Shown here: positions 19,301-27,101 of the stretch, in pieces
Layout: every line of letters begins with the position of its first letter
Numbering within the stretch: position 1 is the stretch's first letter
Source: Gottfriedia acidiceleris
GTDB taxonomy: Bacteria; Bacillota; Bacilli; Bacillales; Bacillaceae_G
DNA length: 64,000 nt
NCBI RefSeq assembly: GCF_004138285.1
Contig: NZ_SCFN01000005.1
Coordinates: 496,001-560,000 of the forward strand
Reading direction: 5' to 3'
Position numbers and translations under genes: made by a program
The notes under the pieces: model-generated
Told to the model about the DNA's origin: nothing
What the model saw: only the letters and a program-made list of their open reading frames with translations
Database searches by the model: none

Positions 19301-20059
19301 ATGAGACTTCAAACTAAAGTAGCGGTAGTAACTGGAGCTGGTTCAGGAATGGGGAAAGCCGTTGCTGTCCTATATGCAAACGAAGGTGCACAAGTAGTCG
19401 CGTCAGATATTAATATAGAAGCAGCAAATGTTACAGTAGAAGAAATAAGATCAAATGGCGGAAATGCCATCGCTGTTATGGCAAATGTTGCTCACGAAAA
19501 TGATATTCAAAACTTAATTGATACTGCTGTAAATACTTATGGTACAGTGGACATTCTAGTTAATAATGCAGGAATTATGGATAATTTTGAACCTGCAGGC
19601 GATATTGAAGATGACAAATGGGAAAGAATTTTTGCTGTAAATACTACGAGTGTAATGCGTGCAACTCGAAAAATCTTACCGATTTTCTTAGAGAAACAAA
19701 GTGGAGTTATTGTTAATGTAGCTTCGGCAGGAGGACTTCAAGGAGCTAGAGCAGGAGCGGCTTATACAGCTTCTAAGCATGCAGTTGTTGGTTTCACTAA
19801 AAATACTGGATTCATGTACGCAACGAATGGAATCCGTTGCAACGCGATTGCCCCAGGTGGAGTTGAAACAAATATTGGTTCTTCAATGACAAATATTAAT
19901 CAATTTGGTATGAAACGTATTCAAGTAGGCTTAGGAGTAAATCCACGTGTAGGTAAACCAGAAGAAATTGCAGCCATTGCTCTATTTCTTGCTTCTGATG
20001 AATCGAGCTTTGTGAATGGAACTGTTATTACTGGGGATGCAGGTTGGACTGCTTTCTAA
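19301..20059 (+). CDS. Short-chain dehydrogenase/reductase (SDR)
   Basis: This 252-residue classical SDR is an NAD(P)-dependent cytoplasmic oxidoreductase. It shows the cofactor motif TGAGSGMG (about residues 12-19), NNAG (about 88-91), a catalytic Ser in NVASAGG and the YTASK active-site motif. The start is ATG with GGAGGA at ideal distance. It lies 30 bases downstream of the MFS exporter and ends in its own terminator, so exporter and reductase form one TetR-controlled unit. This suggests detoxification by reduction plus export. Annotations such as glucose 1-dehydrogenase would be family-level guesses. Confidence 0.92.
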   Translation: MRLQTKVAVVTGAGSGMGKAVAVLYANEGAQVVASDINIEAANVTVEEIRSNGGNAIAVMANVAHENDIQNLIDTAVNTYGTVDILVNNAGIMDNFEPAGDIEDDKWERIFAVNTTSVMRATRKILPIFLEKQSGVIVNVASAGGLQGARAGAAYTASKHAVVGFTKNTGFMYATNGIRCNAIAPGGVETNIGSSMTNINQFGMKRIQVGLGVNPRVGKPEEIAAIALFLASDESSFVNGTVITGDAGWTAF

Positions 20060-20089
20060 CTTTGAGAAAAATATAATGAAAGTAAAAGG

Positions 20090-20116
20090 CCGTCTGATAT
20101 TTTAGACGGTTTTTTA
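20090..20116 (+). terminator. Rho-independent terminator of the MFS-SDR unit
   Basis: Stem CCGTCT (20090-20095) and AGACGG (20104-20109) is followed by TTTTTTATTTT. The remaining gap 20117-20358 has no convincing gene. Confidence 0.85.
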
Positions 20117-20358
20117 TTTTAGTGAAATATATTTTGAATTAATAACGGAGTTATTAGGGGGGCTTGAAAATATCTCTTTATTGTGACAGAAATATGAAAA
20201 ATAAAGGAAGTACACAAAATATTCAGATTAAAAGCACTTGTTGGTTAGATTTAGATGTTAAATTAAAAATATATTAATATTTTATTGGCTTCAGCAATGT
20301 TATTGAAACTAATACTAAATTAATTTACCGATTAAATTTCAAAGAAGGAGTGTTAAGT

Positions 20359-20739
20359 ATGAAAAAGAAAATTATTTGTGTTATTTGTTTGGCTCTTCCA
20401 ATTTTCGCAACATCTGTAGAATCAGCTTCAGCGACACAAAAGTATGAAGGGAAACTCACTGGTTATTTAGAAACTAAAAATTCATTTAATACTTCTAAAG
20501 GATGGTTACATGTAAAACATGAACAATATAGTGCAGCGGGTAAAACGATTAAAATAACACCATTAAAGAAAAGTATAGTAGGGTTATACATCCCAGTATA
20601 TAGTGCTTCACAAACACTTCGTGGAAATACTTCAGTAACATATCAAGAAGGGGTAGGCAATGGTCAGTATAAACTTTCATTTGAAGTTATTAAAGGCGAG
20701 GATAAATCGTATGTAGGTGTTAAAGGCCAATTTTGGTAA
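20359..20739 (+). CDS. Small secreted protein of unknown function
   Basis: A 126-residue protein begins with a clear Sec signal peptide (MKKKIICVICLALP to a VESASA cleavage region). The mature part, about 100 residues, is rich in Ser, Tyr, Lys and Gly and looks all-beta, for example ITPLKKSIVGLYIPVYSAS. I do not recognise a family. ATG 20359 is chosen because AAGGAG lies nine bases upstream; an in-frame GTG at 20350 lies inside that site. It is followed after 15 bases by a VanZ-like membrane protein and probably shares its transcript. Confidence 0.7.
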   Translation: MKKKIICVICLALPIFATSVESASATQKYEGKLTGYLETKNSFNTSKGWLHVKHEQYSAAGKTIKITPLKKSIVGLYIPVYSASQTLRGNTSVTYQEGVGNGQYKLSFEVIKGEDKSYVGVKGQFW

Positions 20740-20754
20740 GGGAAATTGGCCTAT

Positions 20755-21396
20755 ATGAAAATAAAACTAAATAATCTATTTATATTACTACTATCTACAT
20801 TATTTGTATTTTTTGTAATGAGAGCATTTCTTGGAGAATTTCTTTCAAGGCTTATTCCCTATGCAAATGCCTTTTTTGGATATAGTCTATTTTTAAGTAT
20901 AGTATTAATTGTTAATACGATCATAAATATGATTTTGTACTATACAAAAAATAAGAAATTCTATATTAGTAAATTTGGTTTCGGAGCATTTACACTTACT
21001 TATATAGTATTTTTGGTTTCTGTTCTTTTTTCAAGAAACTCACTGGGAAATCATTATAGAAACAATTATATACCTTTTAAAACTATATTAGGGTATTTAG
21101 GCGGTAAAGCTGACTTTATTTATATCTTTTCGAATATCGTGGGGAATATTGTAATTTTTATTCCTCTAGGATGTATAGTTTATTATTACTTTTATAGAAA
21201 GATGAAAGTTTCTATTTGTATTTTAGTTTCAATATTATTAGTAATACTTATAGAATTTTTACAAAAAAAATATGTTGTAGGAAGTTTCGATATTGATGAT
21301 ATACTATTAAACTCACTTGGGATTTATTTAGGTATAAAAATATTAGTAGGAGAAGGTAACAAAATATCTAAAAACCTTCTTGAAAAATCAGATTAG
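20755..21396 (+). CDS. VanZ-like family membrane protein
   Basis: This protein of about 213 residues has five to six hydrophobic segments. It carries VanZ-family hallmarks: NIVGNIVIFIPLG in the middle, then EFLQ and SFDIDDILLNSLG near the C-terminus. VanZ-like proteins are linked to low-level teicoplanin resistance in enterococci, but most chromosomal members have unknown roles at the cell envelope. ATG 20755 has AAGGGA upstream; a TTG at 20746 is too close to that site. It is co-directional with the small secreted protein and ended by the terminator at 21432. Confidence 0.85.
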   Translation: MKIKLNNLFILLLSTLFVFFVMRAFLGEFLSRLIPYANAFFGYSLFLSIVLIVNTIINMILYYTKNKKFYISKFGFGAFTLTYIVFLVSVLFSRNSLGNHYRNNYIPFKTILGYLGGKADFIYIFSNIVGNIVIFIPLGCIVYYYFYRKMKVSICILVSILLVILIEFLQKKYVVGSFDIDDILLNSLGIYLGIKILVGEGNKISKNLLEKSD

Positions 21397-21431
21397 GACA
21401 GTATATAAAATTAAGTGTAGATGGACCAACT

Positions 21432-21460
21432 CCACCAATAATTCGTTGGTGGCTTTTTTT
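21432..21460 (+). terminator. Rho-independent terminator after the VanZ-like gene
   Basis: Stem CCACCAA (21432-21438) and TTGGTGG (21446-21452) is followed by CTTTTTTTG. Confidence 0.88.
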
Positions 21461-21474
21461 GGGAGAAGAGTTAT

Positions 21475-21509
21475 AAAAAAATAACCCCTCATCTTAAAAG
21501 ACGAAGGGT
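21475..21509 (-). terminator. Rho-independent terminator of the AGCS symporter gene
   Basis: Read on the reverse strand, a 12-bp stem (with two G-U pairs) between ACCCTTCGTCTT and AAGATGAGGGGT is followed by TATTTTTTTAT. Confidence 0.8.
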
Positions 21510-21525
21510 AGTTGCTCAGAGTTTA

Positions 21526-22953
21526 TTATCCAATCTGTTTCTTAACGTCTTTATCATCAACCCAAGCCTCTAACTGATCTCGACCTGGTATGTTTTCGAT
21601 TTTATCAGCAGAGAAAACAGGGTCCAAACCTTGTTTCTTTTGAGAAACATAATCTTTTAACAAAGCTTTTACAACTTTAGCTAAACGCGTAATTGCGTAA
21701 AGATTAACTAATACCATTAATCCCATAAAGATATCTGCTAAAGACCAAATTAATTCAGCGCTATATAATGCTCCGAATAATACCATTCCAATAACAGCAA
21801 AACGATATACGTAAATTGATTTTTTCGAGTGCTTCATGAAGCTTATATTTGATTCACCGTAGTAATAGTTACCCATAATTGTACTTAATGCAAATAAGAA
21901 TACTGAAATTGCAACGAATGTTGCAGCAAAATCACCAAGGCTTACACGTAAAGATTCCTGTGTTAAAGGAATACCTGATAGTTCTGATGTTTTATAAACG
22001 CCTGAAACTAATACGATCATTGCTGTAGATGAACAGATGATAAATGTATCTACTATTACACCTAAAGCTTGAATAAAACCTTGTTTTATAGGGTGAGTAA
22101 CGTCAGCCGTTGCAGCTGCGTTTGGAGCAGAACCCATACCAGCTTCGTTTGAGAACAATCCACGACGAATACCGTGAAGTACTGCAGCGCCCATTACACC
22201 GCCAAACATTTGTTTAAACGTAAAAATTCCCTCAGAGAAAATTGCACCAAATACATCTGGTAAAATATCGAAATTTGAAATCATTACCCATAAAGCTAAA
22301 ATAATGTAAACACCAGCTTTAATTGGTACTAAAACAGTTGAGAATTTTGCAACTGAATGTACGCCACCAAAAATGATTAGTGCTGTAATAATAGCCAGTA
22401 CAATCGCAGTTGTTTTTGTATTTATGCCAAATTCATTATTAATCGAAGCTGCAATCGTGTTTGCTTGTACTGCGTTAAAAATAAGACCAAAAGATAAAGT
22501 AATTAAAATACTAAAAATAACACCAAGCTTTCGATTACCTAAAGCTTTTTCCATATAATAAGCAGGTCCACCACGCCATGAAGAACCATCTTTCACTTTA
22601 TAAAGCTGAGCTAATGTACTTTCTACAAATGCTGAAGCTGAACCAATTAATGCCATTAACCACATCCAAAATACTGCACCTGGTCCACCTAATGCCACTG
22701 CTGTTGCAACACCGGCAATATTCCCCGTACCAATTCGAGCAGCCATTCCGATCATAAATGCTTGTAAAGAAGAAACAGTCTTTTTGCTTTTGTCTCTGTT
22801 TCGACCATCAACTAATAATCGAATCATTTCAGGGAAGAATTTAAACTGAATAAATCCTAAATAAACTGTTAAAAATAGGCCGATTGCAACTAATAAAATC
22901 ACAATTAATTTAGCCCATAGATAGTCGTTGAGTACTGTAACCAATTCTGTCAT
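21526..22953 (-). CDS. Sodium:alanine/glycine symporter (AGCS family)
   Basis: This 475-residue inner-membrane amino-acid:sodium symporter is of the AGCS family (AlsT/DagA/YrbD type). It has about 11 hydrophobic segments and the conserved stretch MIGMAARIGTGNIAGVATA (about residues 68-86). Further conserved stretches are PGAVFWMW and RGLFSNEAGMGSAPNAAATA. Length and motifs fit the family well. It stands alone, with a strong terminator at 21475-21509 and a perfect inverted repeat at 22982-23002 just before the start, which may be an operator. Substrates in the family are alanine, glycine or glutamine; which one applies here is not visible. Confidence 0.93.
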   Translation of the reverse strand: MTELVTVLNDYLWAKLIVILLVAIGLFLTVYLGFIQFKFFPEMIRLLVDGRNRDKSKKTVSSLQAFMIGMAARIGTGNIAGVATAVALGGPGAVFWMWLMALIGSASAFVESTLAQLYKVKDGSSWRGGPAYYMEKALGNRKLGVIFSILITLSFGLIFNAVQANTIAASINNEFGINTKTTAIVLAIITALIIFGGVHSVAKFSTVLVPIKAGVYIILALWVMISNFDILPDVFGAIFSEGIFTFKQMFGGVMGAAVLHGIRRGLFSNEAGMGSAPNAAATADVTHPIKQGFIQALGVIVDTFIICSSTAMIVLVSGVYKTSELSGIPLTQESLRVSLGDFAATFVAISVFLFALSTIMGNYYYGESNISFMKHSKKSIYVYRFAVIGMVLFGALYSAELIWSLADIFMGLMVLVNLYAITRLAKVVKALLKDYVSQKKQGLDPVFSADKIENIPGRDQLEAWVDDKDVKKQIG

Positions 22954-22981
22954 GAATACCTCTCCTTTGTAAGAATATTCG

Positions 22982-23002
22982 CAAAATTATCCGATAATTT
23001 TG
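22982..23002. promoter_or_regulatory. Perfect inverted repeat upstream of the symporter gene
   Basis: Arms CAAAATTATC and GATAATTTTG are separated by one base and end about 28 bases before the symporter start codon. It could be an operator or a 5'-UTR hairpin. It does not match the TnrA/GlnR consensus I know. Confidence 0.5.
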
Positions 23003-23099
23003 ACTACAAAGTGTAATAATAAATTATTCTGCCGATTAAGGCAACATATTTTTAATATTTGTTGAATAAAAAAAGGAAATATTAAAAAATGATTAAAAA

Positions 23100-23174
23100 A
23101 GTAAGTGTTCACTTACTTTTTGTTGACGAATACGAAATCGATGAATATACTAGAAAAGTGAATAAACACTTACT
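23100..23174 (+). promoter_or_regulatory. Promoter and paired operators of the yhgD-like TetR gene
   Basis: A near-consensus sigma-A promoter, TTGACG (23123-23128), 17 bases, TATACT (23146-23151), is flanked by two related sites. Upstream is AGTAAGTGTTCACTTACT (23100-23117), arms of 8 around TT. Downstream is an imperfect version with half-site CACTTACT (23167-23174). A TetR dimer bound to both would cover the promoter, so autorepression is very likely. Confidence 0.75.
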
Positions 23175-23241
23175 TTTTTTGTAGCATGTAAAATACTAAG
23201 AATTAATGCCTTTTTAACAACGTTTTTTAAGGAGGTAAAAA

Positions 23242-23832
23242 GTGAATAAGGGAGAAAGAACAAAACATCACATCCTAGAAAAGTCTATCCAACTTTTTGC
23301 GAAGAATGGTTATGATGGTACGACAATTAATCAAATTGCAAAGGAAAGTAAAATTTCCGAAGCGACGATTTATAAGTATTTTAAAAGCAAGCTGGATGTA
23401 TTAATTACTTGTGTAAAACCAGATATTCAAGACGTTTGGATGGAAGAGGATTTTAGTAAACTTTCAATTGAGGAATTGCTTAGGTTATATGTTGAGAAAA
23501 GGATTAAATGGGTAGAAAAGAATCGAAATCAAATTGAGATCTTGATTAGTGAGACTTTACGACACCCTGAGTTATCAGAAATTTTCTTCCAACAGATCTA
23601 TCGTAAAACACCAATTGAAGAAGAAATAGAATCAAGAATGCTTGCAAAAGAAACAAATTTTCATTTAGAAATTCCTATACTAAGTTTAAGTATGATTACG
23701 ACGATTATATCGATACTTAATCTACAAAAGAGTGTTCTGGATAAGGATCCAATGCATATTACAGATGACGCCATAAATAAAATGGTGCAATTAATTTTAT
23801 TTGGATTAATAGGAAATAAAAGTCCTGAATAA
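23242..23832 (+). CDS. yhgD: TetR/AcrR family regulator, YhgD-like
   Basis: This 196-residue repressor has a textbook TetR DNA-binding domain (RTKHHILEKSIQLFAKNGYD, then TTINQIAKESKISEATIYKYF) and a helical C-terminal sensor domain. The start is GTG 23242 with AAGGAGG. It lies upstream of a YhgE/Pip protein, as yhgD-yhgE in B. subtilis, which supports the name by synteny. The promoter is bracketed by two copies of an AGTAAGTG/CACTTACT site, implying autoregulation. A long hairpin separates it from the downstream gene. Confidence 0.85.
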   Translation: MNKGERTKHHILEKSIQLFAKNGYDGTTINQIAKESKISEATIYKYFKSKLDVLITCVKPDIQDVWMEEDFSKLSIEELLRLYVEKRIKWVEKNRNQIEILISETLRHPELSEIFFQQIYRKTPIEEEIESRMLAKETNFHLEIPILSLSMITTIISILNLQKSVLDKDPMHITDDAINKMVQLILFGLIGNKSPE

Positions 23833-23856
23833 ACATGGAAATGAGTTTAACGGGAG

Positions 23857-23909
23857 AATAGTTTAGTATTACCTTTTATATTTTTAATAAAAGGGAGTAT
23901 TAAACTATT
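23857..23909 (+). terminator. Long hairpin between the TetR gene and yhgE
   Basis: Arms 23857-23879 and 23887-23909 pair over 23 positions with one mismatch and two G-U pairs, around a 7-base loop. The T run is short, so it may be a partial terminator or an RNA-processing site setting different levels of regulator and membrane protein. Confidence 0.55.
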
Positions 23910-23921
23910 TAAATGCAATAA

Positions 23922-23948
23922 ATTGACCGAAATACATATTTGGTCAAT
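23922..23948. promoter_or_regulatory. Inverted repeat just upstream of yhgE
   Basis: ATTGACC and GGTCAAT half-sites are the outer arms of a 27-bp imperfect palindrome ending about 24 bases before the yhgE start. TTGACC may double as a -35 element. It differs from the TetR sites at 23100, so a second regulator or a hairpin is possible. Confidence 0.4.
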
Positions 23949-23971
23949 TGGTCTAAAAGGGGAGTGAGAAT

Positions 23972-26152
23972 GTGTTTAAACAAGAATGGAAAAATATTTT
24001 AAAGAAGCCAATGACAATTGCAACAATTATTGCGATTGGTCTTGTACCAATGCTATACTCATTAATTTTCTTATCGGCTTATTGGAATCCTTATAATAAA
24101 ACAGAAAAATTATCTGTCGCAATTGTTAACAATGACAAGGGTACTGAGTTTAATGATAAAAAGCTTAATGTAGGGAAAGATTTTGTAGAAGGATTGAAAG
24201 ATAATAAGTCATTCAAATGGAAAGTTACAAGTAAAAAACAAGCAATGGAAGGATTAAATGATGAAAAATATTATTTAGTCATCGAATTACCTTCTAATTT
24301 CTCTAAAAATGCAGCTACTTTATTAGATGAAAAACCGCAAAAAATGAAATTAAATTATTACACGAATGCGGGTAAAAACTATGTAGGTGCACAAATTGGT
24401 ACAAATGCAATGAAAGAAGTAAATGCCAATATCTCAAAAGAAATTACAGAACAATATGCTAAAACAGTATTTGATAATTTCAAGGATATTGGAGATGGCA
24501 TGACAAAAGCATCTGATGGTGCAGGTAAAATCAATGATGGTGCAGCAAAAATCACAGATGGAACAGATGTTTTAAATAAAAATTTAAAAAAATTAAATGA
24601 CAGCATGATCACTTTTGAAAATGGAAGTACAAAACTAAAAAGTGGAGCGACACAATTATCTGATGGTATTAAACAATCAAATGATGGTGCTAATAAATTA
24701 AATACTGGTTTAAACGCTCTTCTAGAAGGAACTGGTACATTAAAAGCAGGTTCTAGTGATTTAAATAATGGACTATCGCAACTAGTAGATGGTGGCAATA
24801 AAATCGAAGCTGGTTCTTCTAAGCTAGAAGCTGGAAGTAACCAATTGAATGATGGACTAAAACAATCTTATGCTGGCTCAACCCAACTGCAAAAAAATGA
24901 AGCGGGATTTAATGAGAATCTTGGGGCTACAAATGATGCATTAAAATCAATTGTTAATGGATTGCAAGATGGTTCATTAAGTAAAGAAGATTTACAGAAA
25001 TTAAAAGCAATCTCAAACACCTTAGATCAACTATCAAAAGGAAGTAATCAAATTAAAAATGGTGTTGATCAAATTGCTGCAGCACAAGGTCAATTATATG
25101 AAGGTTCAAATAATCTACTTGCTGGACAAAAAGAATTAAATGCAAATTTAAGTTTATTTAATAGTAAATTGCAAGAAGCGTCTAATGGAGCAAATCAATT
25201 AGCTCAAGGAAGTAATGCTTTATACAATGGTACAAAGGAATTAAGTGAAGGAAGTTCATTACTTTCATTAGGCCTAGGTAAATTAAATACAGGTGGGGAC
25301 CAATTAGTCCAAGGGATCAATCAATTAAATGATGGTTCTAAACAACTATCTGATGGAACGAATAAGTTATATAGTGGGTCTGGAGACTTATTAAAAGGAG
25401 CAACTGATTTAACAAAAGGAACAACTGAACTTCATAAATCCCTGAAAGATGGTGGAGATGAAGTAAACAAAGTTAAAACAAGTGATGAAACTGATAAATT
25501 CTTTGCAGAACCAACAGAGCTAGTTTCTCATAAATTAAATAATGTAAAAGAATATGGTGTAGGATTAACACCTTATATATTATCTATTGGACTTTTTGCA
25601 GGTGGGTTAATGTTCACTTCAGTTTATCCAATGAGAAAGAACTCTATTGCTCCGACTACTGGTTTAGCTTGGTTCTTTAGTAAATATAGCGTTCTTATTT
25701 TCGTGGGGATCATGCAATCAATCGTAGCAGATATTGTTTTAATTTACGGTATGGGTCTTGATGTGAAAAACGTGTGGTTATTCGTAGTGTTTACAATTAT
25801 CACTAGCTTGACCTTCTATTCATTAATACAATTCTTAACTGTTACATTAGGAAATATAGGACAATATTTAGTATTTGTCATGATGTTATTACAAATTGGT
25901 GGAACTTCAGGTACTTTCCCAATTTCATTAACACCAACATTTTTCCAAAAGATTCATCCATATTTACCTATGACGTATGCTATAAAAGGATTCAGAGAAT
26001 TAATCTCTAGTTCTGTTAGCAAAGGGTTTGTATGGGATCAAGTCTATTATTTATGTGGATTCGCAGCATTATTCATTATCTTAACAAATGTAACCTTTGC
26101 AGTTCGTGTTAAATTATCAAAGAAAAAACAATTAAGTGAAATCGAGGCTTAA
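23972..26152 (+). CDS. yhgE: YhgE/Pip family membrane protein
   Basis: A 726-residue protein with one N-terminal transmembrane segment (residues about 14-34), a large extracellular middle and about five C-terminal transmembrane segments (from about 528) resembling ABC-2-type permeases. The middle is built of glycine-spaced heptad-like units such as LNDGLKQS, SNQLNDG and GSSKLEAGS, typical of YhgE/Pip (phage-infection-protein-like) proteins. The start is GTG 23972 with AAGGGGAG. It lies downstream of the YhgD-like TetR. Family members include the lactococcal phage receptor Pip and the ESX/type VII-associated EsaA, but the role of stand-alone YhgE is unclear. It ends in a strong terminator. Confidence 0.88.
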   Translation: MFKQEWKNILKKPMTIATIIAIGLVPMLYSLIFLSAYWNPYNKTEKLSVAIVNNDKGTEFNDKKLNVGKDFVEGLKDNKSFKWKVTSKKQAMEGLNDEKYYLVIELPSNFSKNAATLLDEKPQKMKLNYYTNAGKNYVGAQIGTNAMKEVNANISKEITEQYAKTVFDNFKDIGDGMTKASDGAGKINDGAAKITDGTDVLNKNLKKLNDSMITFENGSTKLKSGATQLSDGIKQSNDGANKLNTGLNALLEGTGTLKAGSSDLNNGLSQLVDGGNKIEAGSSKLEAGSNQLNDGLKQSYAGSTQLQKNEAGFNENLGATNDALKSIVNGLQDGSLSKEDLQKLKAISNTLDQLSKGSNQIKNGVDQIAAAQGQLYEGSNNLLAGQKELNANLSLFNSKLQEASNGANQLAQGSNALYNGTKELSEGSSLLSLGLGKLNTGGDQLVQGINQLNDGSKQLSDGTNKLYSGSGDLLKGATDLTKGTTELHKSLKDGGDEVNKVKTSDETDKFFAEPTELVSHKLNNVKEYGVGLTPYILSIGLFAGGLMFTSVYPMRKNSIAPTTGLAWFFSKYSVLIFVGIMQSIVADIVLIYGMGLDVKNVWLFVVFTIITSLTFYSLIQFLTVTLGNIGQYLVFVMMLLQIGGTSGTFPISLTPTFFQKIHPYLPMTYAIKGFRELISSSVSKGFVWDQVYYLCGFAALFIILTNVTFAVRVKLSKKKQLSEIEA

Positions 26153-26166
26153 AACGATAAAATAAT

Positions 26167-26210
26167 AAAAAGGATTGAAGTCTAATAAAAAAAGATTTCA
26201 ATCCTTTTTT
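26167..26210 (+). terminator. Rho-independent terminator of yhgE
   Basis: Arms starting AAAAAGGATTGAA (26167) and ending TTTCAATCCTTTTT (26196-26209) form a long stem with a T run. Confidence 0.88.
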
Positions 26211-26330
26211 ACTATTAGTGAAATAAAAATCCAGTATCTTTAGGTCAATCTTTTATTGTAAAATTAGTAATGGAATATGGGAATAATGAAGGAATTAGTA
26301 TAGAATCCCTTTACATTGTAAGGGACTTAT

Positions 26331-26346
26331 CGTTAAAATTTTAACG
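26331..26346. promoter_or_regulatory. Perfect 16-bp palindrome upstream of the Lrp gene
   Basis: CGTTAAAATTTTAACG is perfectly self-complementary and lies about 108 bases before the Lrp/AsnC start codon. A second small inverted repeat, CCCTT and AAGGG, precedes it at about 26307-26324. Lrp-type regulators usually bind AT-rich palindromes upstream of their own gene, so an autoregulatory site is plausible. The rest of the gap 26211-26453 shows no gene. Confidence 0.4.
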
Positions 26347-26453
26347 TGGTTAATCTGATCTTTGTACATCATGAGCACTTAATACTTGCTATTGTACTAT
26401 AAAATATAAAAAAATAAGGAAGCGTTTTCATTTAATAGAAAAGTGGTGAATAA

Positions 26454-26903
26454 ATGAAACTAACTGACATCGATAAAAAAATTCTAGAGATGCTCACTAA
26501 AAATGGTCGGATGTCATACGCCGATATTGGAAAAGAACTTAATTTATCAAGGGTTTCAATCCGTGAACGTGTGAATCAATTAATAAAAAACGGAGTTATT
26601 GAGAGGTTCTCAGTAGTCATTAATTCAGAAAAAGTAGGCAAAGGCGTATCTGCATTCTTTGAAGTAGATTGTGAACCAGCTTATTTAGTAGATGTAGCCG
26701 AAGCACTTGCAGATAATCCTGTTGTAGCGAGTTGTTATCAAATGACAGGTCCAAGCACTTTACATATGCATGTATTAGTCGATGATTTTGTCAGCTTAGA
26801 ACAATTTATAAATAATGAATTATATGCTTTAGAAGGAATAACAAGGGTAGAAAGTCATATTTTATTACGGAGATTTAAGAGTAGAAATGGCTTAAAATTA
26901 TAG
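26454..26903 (+). CDS. Lrp/AsnC family transcriptional regulator, YwrC-like
   Basis: This 149-residue regulator has an N-terminal AsnC-type winged helix (DKKILEMLTKNGRMSYADIG, then LSRVSIRERVNQLIKNGVI) and a C-terminal RAM ligand-binding domain. It directly precedes the importer/GGT/CHR unit. In B. subtilis the Lrp-type ywrC gene lies with CHR transporter genes ywrA-ywrB and the GGT-like ywrD, so this looks like the same module with an ABC importer added. It probably senses an amino acid or related metabolite and controls the unit downstream. It has its own terminator at 26913. Confidence 0.88.
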   Translation: MKLTDIDKKILEMLTKNGRMSYADIGKELNLSRVSIRERVNQLIKNGVIERFSVVINSEKVGKGVSAFFEVDCEPAYLVDVAEALADNPVVASCYQMTGPSTLHMHVLVDDFVSLEQFINNELYALEGITRVESHILLRRFKSRNGLKL

Positions 26904-26912
26904 TTGTCATGG

Positions 26913-26941
26913 CGAGAGATTGTTAATCTCTCGTCTTTTTT
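26913..26941 (+). terminator. Rho-independent terminator after the Lrp gene
   Basis: Stem CGAGAGATT (26913-26921) and AATCTCTCG (26925-26933) is followed by TCTTTTTTTA. The importer unit has a likely separate promoter with a consensus -10 TATAAT at 26995-27000. Confidence 0.88.
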
Positions 26942-27101
26942 TACTATTTTTTGTAAAAATTCATAAAATTATAGAATATTCTGTCTGCTGGGAGTATAAT
27001 CGAAAATAATTAAAATTTACATTGTTAGGTTATAGGTTGATTAAGGTTAACAAACGTATGTGATTTTAGTTAATATACTTACAAATGGAGTAGGTGGAAA
27101 G

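Noticed and set aside
20193-20276. 27-codon ORF in the gap before the small secreted protein
   Set aside because: No ribosome binding site and no protein-like features.
21481-21509. Riboswitch downstream of the VanZ-like gene
   Set aside because: The structure is fully explained as the reverse-strand terminator of the symporter gene.
24379-24798. Reverse-strand open frame opposite yhgE
   Set aside because: It arises from the glycine/asparagine-rich heptad repeats of YhgE; no ribosome binding site or protein family.
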